Assembly (NCBI GenBank): GCA_017645985.1 | Contig: JAGCNK010000105.1 | Span: forward strand, 1 to 12,025 | Direction: 5' to 3' | DNA length: 12,025 nt | Source of the DNA: Bacteroidales bacterium | GTDB taxonomy: Bacteria; Bacteroidota; Bacteroidia; Bacteroidales; UBA3824 | Shown: in pieces, positions 6,300 through 12,025 of the stretch | How positions within the stretch are numbered: the first letter of the stretch is position 1 | Layout of the letters: each line of letters opens with the position of its first letter | Made by a program: the position numbers and the translations under genes | Notes under the pieces: generated by a model | Databases searched by the model: none | What the model was told of the DNA's origin: nothing | Seen by the model: the letters and a program-made list of their open reading frames with translations, nothing else

Positions 6300-8132
6300 C
6301 TATTTGTAAGCCTCGTTCTGCTCAAGAAGAGGGTTACGGGAAATCTCGTCCTGAGGAATAGGCATAAGCATACGATTAGGATCAAATTCCTTAGCACGGT
6401 TAACGTGAGGATTGTCGGGATCTGAGTTAGGATTCTGGTTCATAGCGTAGCTTACGTCGAGGTGGTCCTTAATAAAGCCAAGACGAACAAGAGCAGGACA
6501 CAAGCACCATTCAGCGTTGAACTCTTTACGATACTCAGTACCAATAGCAACTACCCAATCATCAGATGTGAACGCTTTATTGTTAGCAATCTTATTCTCA
6601 GGAGTAGTACCTTTAGCATAATCTGAGTAATATTGCTCAGCTCTAGGATGGTCGTTTCCTTTTTCCAAGAAAGTAAGAGGATATTGAGTCATAACCTTAG
6701 CTGCGCGGTCGGCTCCAGCTTTGCCAGACTGATTGTATTTAAAGATGTAGTAATCTACATACTTTTTGTCCTGTCCTTTGAGTTCTTTTTCACGATCACC
6801 GAAAGCACGGTCACGAACCCTGTCGATAGCAGCCCAGCCTTTAGCTGCGTCATTGGTACGGAAGCAGCATTCAGCATAGTTGAGAAGAACGTTGGAGAAA
6901 CGCATATAGTAGATGTTTGCGTGGGGCTGATTGCAGCTCCAAGAGAGGGGCTCGCGCCAATATTTCATCGACCATACGCAAGGAGCCATACCAGACTCTT
7001 CTTTGAACTGGTAGTGTGTAGCAAGGGGGCTTGTGATAGTGTCGAATACGAAGGGGTTCTGACCGTAGCAGTAATCAGAAACTGCATCGGGATAATCAGC
7101 ACGCAATTTGTCAACAGGACCAACGCAAGCAGAAGCATCGCGACGACGGTCGCCTTTCTCGTAGCAGAGATACCATTCCCAAGAGAGGAACAATGTACCC
7201 CAGCCACCAGTAGCCTTACATCCGGTGTACCATTTCAAGTGCATAAATGAACCATATTCGCCGTTGGCGTAAGAATCACGCTCGTCGAGAACCTCAGCCC
7301 AAATAGTTTCCTTGTTCCAGAACGTAGTGTTGGGTTCGTAAAGAAGTGAGAAAGAGGGAAGAAGGTCGTAGGTTTTGCTTTCGATAATCTCTTCGTAGAT
7401 TTTCTTAGCCTCTGCGTAAAGAGCAGGCTCGTTGCAGCGAACAGCTTTCCACATATAAGAGTCAGCAAGGTAAGCAAGAGCCATACCCTTGGTAGCACGA
7501 CCGTATTCTTTGTTTCTAGGCTCCCATTGGAGGTCGGCTGCGGCAGCTTTCAAGTCATCGATAATGAAGTCCCACATAGCGGCATCAGATTCAGCCTTTG
7601 CCTTTTCAGGAACCTCTAAGTAAGTTTCGCCAGTACCAAGCATCGGCACACGACCGAATGCCTGAGCCAACCAGTGATAGAAGAATCCGCGGAGTGCGCG
7701 AGCCTCGGCGGTAAGATTTGTCTTGGTTTTTTCCGAGATTTCTGTTGATTCTTCAAGCACTTGCAAATAGTCGTTGCAGCGGCTGATAGCGTGATAAACG
7801 TGATTCCAAGCCTGGCCTAACTCAGGGCTGTTGGGTCCCCAGTTCTGCACAGTCCAGTCAACGTCCCAACCAGTGGCCTGTGTGTCCATTGTGGGATGGC
7901 ATCCGAGAAACAGGTTGGGTTTCAAGCCCCAGTCACCTGCCTGCGAAGAAGGAAGCATCATTTTGTAGCAGCCAAAAATACCGTTCTCAGCCTCTTGGTC
8001 AGAAGTTCCCATAAAATCAGATGGAAGAATATCAGGGTATTCAACCTCCAAGAAGTCCTCTTTACAAGAGTTAACGCTTAACAACAGCGACGCTCCTGCT
8101 ACTAAACTTAAAAATTTTGATATATTTCTCAT
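6300..8132 (-). CDS. SusD/RagB family outer-membrane nutrient-binding lipoprotein
   Basis: SusD-like proteins sit on the cell surface as a lid over the SusC channel and bind the incoming ligand. The 610-residue protein starts with a lipoprotein signal ending LSVNSC (Cys23), followed by KEDFLE, an acidic surface-export signal and the classic SusD N-terminus. The N-terminal SusD-like part has AWNHVYHAISRCNDYLQ and TAEARALRGFFYHWLAQAFG, the tetratricopeptide-like helices that contact SusC. Later come YYMRFSNVLLNYAECCFR and AAIDRVRDRA, then the canonical ending MLMPIPQDEISRNPLLEQN. Length is within the family range. It starts 27 nt after the susC-like stop and is followed after 34 nt by the Big_2 lipoprotein, so all three are one operon. 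The ligand cannot be told; SusD specificity is not readable from sequence, and no glycosidase or peptidase neighbours are in view. Confidence 0.97.
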   Translation of the reverse strand: MRNISKFLSLVAGASLLLSVNSCKEDFLEVEYPDILPSDFMGTSDQEAENGIFGCYKMMLPSSQAGDWGLKPNLFLGCHPTMDTQATGWDVDWTVQNWGPNSPELGQAWNHVYHAISRCNDYLQVLEESTEISEKTKTNLTAEARALRGFFYHWLAQAFGRVPMLGTGETYLEVPEKAKAESDAAMWDFIIDDLKAAAADLQWEPRNKEYGRATKGMALAYLADSYMWKAVRCNEPALYAEAKKIYEEIIESKTYDLLPSFSLLYEPNTTFWNKETIWAEVLDERDSYANGEYGSFMHLKWYTGCKATGGWGTLFLSWEWYLCYEKGDRRRDASACVGPVDKLRADYPDAVSDYCYGQNPFVFDTITSPLATHYQFKEESGMAPCVWSMKYWREPLSWSCNQPHANIYYMRFSNVLLNYAECCFRTNDAAKGWAAIDRVRDRAFGDREKELKGQDKKYVDYYIFKYNQSGKAGADRAAKVMTQYPLTFLEKGNDHPRAEQYYSDYAKGTTPENKIANNKAFTSDDWVVAIGTEYRKEFNAEWCLCPALVRLGFIKDHLDVSYAMNQNPNSDPDNPHVNRAKEFDPNRMLMPIPQDEISRNPLLEQNEAYK

Positions 8133-8159
8133 AATTGAATATTCTTAATCATTAACAAA

Positions 8160-11100
8160 TTAGAAAGATAAGCTTAAACCAAACTGGTATGTTCTAGGAA
8201 CAGGGTAACGGCCGGTATCCAAACCAGTGAACAATACGTTTGCGATACCACATTCAGGATCGCCGTACTTGTTGTACTTAGAGAAGCAAGCGAGGTTCTG
8301 GATAGAGAAGTAAACTCTTGCGTTGGTCATACGGAGGTGCGAGATGAGCTCCTTGTTGAATGTGTAACCGATCTGGATGTTGTTAAGCTTGAAGTAGTCG
8401 GCTTTCTTAACCCACATGTCGCTACCGCGCAGGTTGCGGGCGCCGTCGTCTTTAGAAAGCTTAGAAAGTGTGCCGTTGGGATTTGTTTCAGCGTCCCAGA
8501 TGTCGTCGTAGCTGTCCTTAAGGATGTTACAGAAAGTCTGGTCGTCAGAGTAGAATACGTTGCTCAAACGCATAGCCGAGTAAGAGTAGAGTTTCTGACC
8601 TGCAACGCCGTAGCCGTAGAGGCTGAAGTCCCAGTTCTTGTAGTTAACTGCGATGTTGATACCGTAGTTGAATTTCGGGAAGCCGTTGCCGAGGATCTGC
8701 TGGTCGTCGGAAGTGATCTTGCCGTCAGGAATGGGGTTGCCGTTCTCGTCGAATTTACCAGCAATATCTTCGTACATATAGTCGCCAACTTTAGCAGTAC
8801 CGTCGCCAAGGTAAGCGTCCTCGTAGTGTCCGTCTTTCTTTATGTGGTTAGGAGCGTCTTCACCCCATGCAGCTTTGTTGAGTTCGTCGAGCTGTTCCTG
8901 AGACTTGATGATGCCGATAACTTTGTAACCGTAGAACGAACCTACAGCCTCACCCTCGCGGCTCATAGAGTGACGGTTCCAGTAGAAACCTTTGGGGTCG
9001 CCAAGAGCGCCGGTGAATGTACCGTCTTCGAAGAATGTGCCTGCAGCAGGAGCTTCGTTAGCCTCTTTTGCAATATCCTGACCAAGTTTCTTGATTTCGT
9101 TTTTCAAAGAAGATCCAGTGAGAGTTACGTTTAAGTTCCAATCACCGATGTTCTTGATCCAGCTAGCTTGAATTTCGAAACCTTTGTTCTGGATTTCACC
9201 GTAGTTGGTGTAAATTTCTGTGTTACCAGAAGAAGGACGGATAGTACGGTCAAGAAGAAGGTCTTTAGATGTACGGATGAAGTAGTCGAATACGAAGTTG
9301 AACTGACCGTTGTAAAGACCGAGGTCGAGACCGATGTTGGTCTGCTCGTTGGTCTCCCATTTGAGGTCGGTATCAGCCAAACGGAAAGAGTAACCAGTGT
9401 GGAGCTCACCAGCACCATCAGGCTGATAGAAACTATACTTTTCACCAGCGTTGAGGCTTGCAACAGCCTTGTTGGTAGCGCCACCCGAGTTACCAGTCTG
9501 ACCCCAACCTAAACGGAGTTTCAAGTTAGAGATAACTTCATTGCCTTTGAGGAAGTCTTCCTCAGAAATTCTCCAAGCCAAAGCTGCTGACGGGAAAAAG
9601 CCCCAGCGGTTGCCTTCGCCGAAGTTAGAAGAACCGTCACGACGGATAGTACCAGTGAGGATATATTTGTCGTAAAGGCTGAATACCAAACGACCGTAGT
9701 AAGAAATGTTTCTTGTTTCAAGGTTCAAAGCACCTGCAGTTTGTTTAGAGTCAACGTTACGAGTCAAACCGATAGAACGGATGTTGTCGTTAGCGAAGTC
9801 TTTAGCAGAGTTGTTCAACCAAGCACCCCAAGTCTGGCTTGCGCTCTGACCGATCATAGCCTGGATGTTCATAATATCGTTCTTCCACTGATAGTTGAAG
9901 TAGTTTTCGATAGAAATTGTGTTAGACTGGCTCTGATTGAGCGAGAAATTGTAGTCTAAGTCAGTTTCGCTACGGTTTGTCTTGAAGTAGTTGCCGTCAG
10001 CACCTTTGTTCCAGCGCTCTTCCTGACCAGAGAAGTTGTCAGAACCGTTGGTAGAGTAGTTGTAAGCAACAATAGTCTTGAAAGTAAGACCTTTTACAAT
10101 ATTAACCTGCATATATGCGCTAGAGAGGATGCGGTTGCTGTAGTTGTTGCCAGCACGCTGCATCTGAATAGCGTAGGGGTTGTCGAGGATAGCTGTGATA
10201 CAGTCGCTTGCGTGGTCGCCGTGGAGTACACCACCGAAAGTACCATCAGGGTTCTCGGTGTTGGGGCTGATGTGGTTGCCGTTTTCAACGTAGTCCATTG
10301 TGGGGCACATGAATGCCAAGTCGCGCAAAGAACAGAGGTTACCGTTGTTACCAATCTTAACGTTGCTACCGGTGCTCTCAGAGTGGATGAAGTTAACATC
10401 ACCACCTACTTCGAGGAAGTCTGCAACTTTGGTTTTAATATTAGCGCGAGCAGTAAGTCTCTTATATTTGGTATTAACGATAATACCTTTGTTGTCTAAC
10501 CAACCGAGAGAGAACTGGCTCTGGGTCTTGTCTGTACCACCTGCAACAGAGAGGTTGTAAGATTGACGGAGACTTGTCTCTGTGAGAGCGTCCTGCCAGT
10601 CGATATCACGACGGTGTCCGTCGTACTGCTTTTTCCAGATGTCGTTTACGATAGCCTGATTAGCTTTATCTTCAGTACCGTTGTCGTTGAGAAGAGCTTT
10701 GCGATACATTTGAGCATAAGTGTCAACGTCGAGAACGTCGAGCTTGCGAGCTACAGTCTGAATGCCGAGGTCGGCTGTGAAGTCGATACGTGTAGCGCCT
10801 TTAGTACCGTGTTTGGTAGTAATCATAATAACGCCGTTAGCACCAGCCGATCCGTAGATAGCTGTAGCCGAAGCGTCTTTCAAAACCTCCATACGCTCGA
10901 TATCAGAGGGGTTGAGGAACGAAGCGTCGGTACCAACCTGTACACCGTCTACAACGTAGAGAGGCGAGGCGTTACCGTTGATCGTCGCAACACCACGGAT
11001 ACGAACCTGAGATTTGCTGTCAGGAGAACCGTCTTGCTGGGTTACCATAACGCCGGCGGCTGCACCTTGCAAGCCTTGGTTAACGTTCTGGGGAGCGCGT

Positions 11101-11492
11101 TTCATCATGTCTTTTGTGTCAACTGATGCAACAGAACCAGAAACGTCTGATTTCTTCATTGTACCGTAACCTACAACGACAACTTGTTCGAGAGTTTTGT
11201 CGTCGGTGTCGAGGTAAACAGGAAGAGTGGATTTTCCATTAACGAATACTGTGTTGGTAACGTATCCGATGTAGGAAAAAGTTAATGATGCATCACCAGG
11301 AACACTGATAGAATAGTTACCGTCAATGTCGGTGATGGTTCCGTTCTGTGTTCCCGTCTGTACAACGGTAACACCTACTAAAGGCTCGTTTGTAGAGGCA
11401 TCGAGCACCTTACCGGAAACTTTGGTGTTCTGAGCACTCAGAGCAAATGGGAACAATAATATTAAAAGTCCCAATAAGAAAAACTGTCTCAT
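8160..11492 (-). CDS. SusC/RagA family TonB-linked outer-membrane channel
   Basis: This protein imports the ligand captured by the SusD partner across the outer membrane, driven by TonB-ExbBD. The 1110-residue protein has a signal peptide cleaved after ALSA (residue 20). A carboxypeptidase-regulatory-like beta domain follows (about 24-97; VSGKVLDASTNEPLVGVTVV, TDIDGNYSISVP). Then come the TonB-box region EQVVVVGYGT (102-111) and the plug (about 112-235; GLQGAAAGVMVTQQDG, VRIRGVATINGNASPLYVVDG, IERMEVLKDASATAIYGSAGANGVI). The remainder is the beta-barrel, with the closing strand RTYQFGLSLSF and a terminal Phe. There is no N-terminal STN domain, so it should not itself signal to an anti-sigma factor. 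It is the first gene of the operon, with an upstream leader of roughly 200 nt and a candidate promoter near 11704. No frameshift is seen. Confidence 0.97.
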   Translation of the reverse strand: MRQFFLLGLLILLFPFALSAQNTKVSGKVLDASTNEPLVGVTVVQTGTQNGTITDIDGNYSISVPGDASLTFSYIGYVTNTVFVNGKSTLPVYLDTDDKTLEQVVVVGYGTMKKSDVSGSVASVDTKDMMKRAPQNVNQGLQGAAAGVMVTQQDGSPDSKSQVRIRGVATINGNASPLYVVDGVQVGTDASFLNPSDIERMEVLKDASATAIYGSAGANGVIMITTKHGTKGATRIDFTADLGIQTVARKLDVLDVDTYAQMYRKALLNDNGTEDKANQAIVNDIWKKQYDGHRRDIDWQDALTETSLRQSYNLSVAGGTDKTQSQFSLGWLDNKGIIVNTKYKRLTARANIKTKVADFLEVGGDVNFIHSESTGSNVKIGNNGNLCSLRDLAFMCPTMDYVENGNHISPNTENPDGTFGGVLHGDHASDCITAILDNPYAIQMQRAGNNYSNRILSSAYMQVNIVKGLTFKTIVAYNYSTNGSDNFSGQEERWNKGADGNYFKTNRSETDLDYNFSLNQSQSNTISIENYFNYQWKNDIMNIQAMIGQSASQTWGAWLNNSAKDFANDNIRSIGLTRNVDSKQTAGALNLETRNISYYGRLVFSLYDKYILTGTIRRDGSSNFGEGNRWGFFPSAALAWRISEEDFLKGNEVISNLKLRLGWGQTGNSGGATNKAVASLNAGEKYSFYQPDGAGELHTGYSFRLADTDLKWETNEQTNIGLDLGLYNGQFNFVFDYFIRTSKDLLLDRTIRPSSGNTEIYTNYGEIQNKGFEIQASWIKNIGDWNLNVTLTGSSLKNEIKKLGQDIAKEANEAPAAGTFFEDGTFTGALGDPKGFYWNRHSMSREGEAVGSFYGYKVIGIIKSQEQLDELNKAAWGEDAPNHIKKDGHYEDAYLGDGTAKVGDYMYEDIAGKFDENGNPIPDGKITSDDQQILGNGFPKFNYGINIAVNYKNWDFSLYGYGVAGQKLYSYSAMRLSNVFYSDDQTFCNILKDSYDDIWDAETNPNGTLSKLSKDDGARNLRGSDMWVKKADYFKLNNIQIGYTFNKELISHLRMTNARVYFSIQNLACFSKYNKYGDPECGIANVLFTGLDTGRYPVPRTYQFGLSLSF

Positions 11493-11549
11493 AAAAAATA
11501 CATTAATTCAGTTAATAAAATGAATCGATTTAAGTTTTTCGGATTTTAA

Positions 11550-11578
11550 GGCAATTTATGCCGAGGTATCCTAACCTC
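11550..11578 (-). promoter_or_regulatory. Two adjacent small hairpins in the susC leader
   Basis: GGCAATTTATGCC (11550-11562) and GAGGTATCCTAACCTC (11563-11578) are back-to-back inverted repeats with 4- and 5-bp perfect stems. They lie about 58-86 nt upstream of the susC start codon, within the leader predicted from the promoter at 11704. No T-run follows on the - strand, so they are not an obvious terminator. They could affect leader stability or translation. Confidence 0.35.
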
Positions 11579-11703
11579 ATTGGTTTGTTTCATTTTCTAC
11601 TATCTGTCTTCTATGTCATAATTATTAAATTTGTTTTGGTTATATATTAATTGTCTGTAAATATTTCAAGGTAAATAGCGCATCAGACCTTAATGTCCAC
11701 TTA

Positions 11704-11711
11704 CAAACGTA
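11704..11711 (-). promoter_or_regulatory. Candidate -7 box of the susC operon promoter
   Basis: On the - strand this reads TACGTTTG, an exact match to the Bacteroidota -7 consensus TAnnTTTG. No clear TTTG is found at -33; that position is instead covered by one of the repeated TTTAGAT-type motifs, which would fit an activator-dependent promoter. The implied leader is about 200 nt. Confidence 0.45.
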
Positions 11712-11720
11712 AAGAAATCG

Positions 11721-11838
11721 TTTAGATATTTTAACACATGGGTGTATCATTTGTCTTAGGTTTTGTAACAAATAGTTTAGATTTTGGAATTTTTAAAGAG
11801 TTTTTTAGATTTTGTAACACAAAAGCACAAAATCTAAA
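11721..11838. repeat. Cluster of TTTAGATTTTGTAACA-type motifs
   Basis: Four 18-nt direct copies start at 11721, 11755, 11776 and 11804. Using the copy at 11804 as reference, the others match at 16, 15 and 13 of 18 positions. A fifth copy is inverted: CAAAATCTAAAC at 11828-11839 is the exact complement of GTTTAGATTTTG at 11775-11786 and can also pair with 11804-11814. All copies lie upstream of the candidate susC promoter, the nearest covering its -33 position. They may be binding sites for a transcription factor. Confidence 0.6.
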
Positions 11839-12025
11839 CACCAAAAGCGAATATTTTAATTGGTAAATGTGAAAAAAACTAAATTATTATCCACCTTCAT
11901 GTGCAGTTTATACACCAATTGTTAACTAAAAATAAAAAACAAATACCGGCGAGGAGTAAAAAAAATACCCTCACGAAAAAAGTAAAAGGATTTGTATCAA
12001 GACTAATAAATAAAAGGAGTAAAAA

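Larger units (their letters stand above)
11493..12025. other. Non-coding upstream region of the susC-like operon
   Basis: This 533-nt AT-rich stretch has no credible gene. Read from the susC start outward it holds a leader with two adjacent hairpins (11550-11578), a candidate promoter (11704-11711), a cluster of repeated motifs (11721-11838), and an A-rich tail. The last bases, AAAAGGAGTAAAAA, look like a Shine-Dalgarno site for a + strand gene starting just beyond the window; if so, that gene and the susC operon are divergent and share this control region. Confidence 0.7.

Noticed and set aside
8337..9134. Long + strand open frame antisense to the susC-like gene (also 10563-11126 and 6633-7250)
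   Set aside because: They lie entirely within strongly conserved SusC or SusD coding sequence and their translations are valine/serine-rich without any recognisable domain; they are reading-frame shadows.
11626..11633. TAAATTTG as a + strand promoter in the susC leader (possible antisense RNA)
   Set aside because: It matches the -7 consensus, but no TTG is found at the right distance upstream and the region is very AT-rich, so a chance match is likely.

Overview
The window looks like a chromosomal segment from a Bacteroidales-type bacterium (phylum Bacteroidota). The reasons are a SusC/SusD pair, lipoprotein signal peptides whose cysteine is followed by an acidic export signal (CDDDD, CKEDF), Bacteroidota-type -7 boxes (TAnnTTTG), a Bacteroidota-specific form of prolipoprotein diacylglyceryl transferase, and start codons mostly without a Shine-Dalgarno sequence. 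No mobile-element transposase, tRNA, rRNA or CRISPR array is visible.

Left part (2-3376, + strand): a tight four-gene cluster. It holds an Lgt-type diacylglyceryl transferase cut by the window edge, a family-2 glycosyltransferase of the rhamnosyltransferase type, a DPM1-like polyprenyl-phosphate sugar synthase, and 5-formyltetrahydrofolate cyclo-ligase. Gaps are 1, 14 and 3 nt, so this is very probably one transcript of envelope and housekeeping genes.

Middle (3377-4800): an accessory, decaying region. It has a tandem pair of 55-bp palindromic repeats, the second of which overlaps a promoter. After this comes the wreck of an ATPase_2/DUF234-type ATPase gene: the ATPase core is excised, a stop codon sits at the joint, and a second deletion shifts the frame. 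Next are three copies of a 33-bp direct repeat, placed directly against the C-terminal remnant of a second, unrelated AAA_14/DUF4143-type ATPase. Both remnants keep a PD-(D/E)xK-like C-terminal domain, and both repeat families share the octamer TTACCCCC. This is the most unusual part of the window. A strong bidirectional terminator at 4747-4772 closes it.

Right part (4817-12025, - strand): a three-gene nutrient-uptake operon, read from right to left. It encodes a SusC-like TonB-dependent outer-membrane channel, a SusD-like surface substrate-binding lipoprotein, and a third surface lipoprotein with an Ig-like Big_2 domain, an InlB-repeat-like segment and a Fibrobacter-major-paralogous-like C-terminal domain. 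The SusCD pair should bind a ligand at the surface and pass it through the channel with TonB energy; the third protein sits where SusE/SusF-like accessory binders are found. No degradative enzyme is in view, so the substrate cannot be named. The 533-nt region upstream of susC has a candidate promoter, a cluster of about five related TTTAGATTTTGTAACA-type motifs on its upstream side, and two adjacent small hairpins in the predicted leader. The window ends with a Shine-Dalgarno-like sequence that suggests a divergent gene starts just outside.
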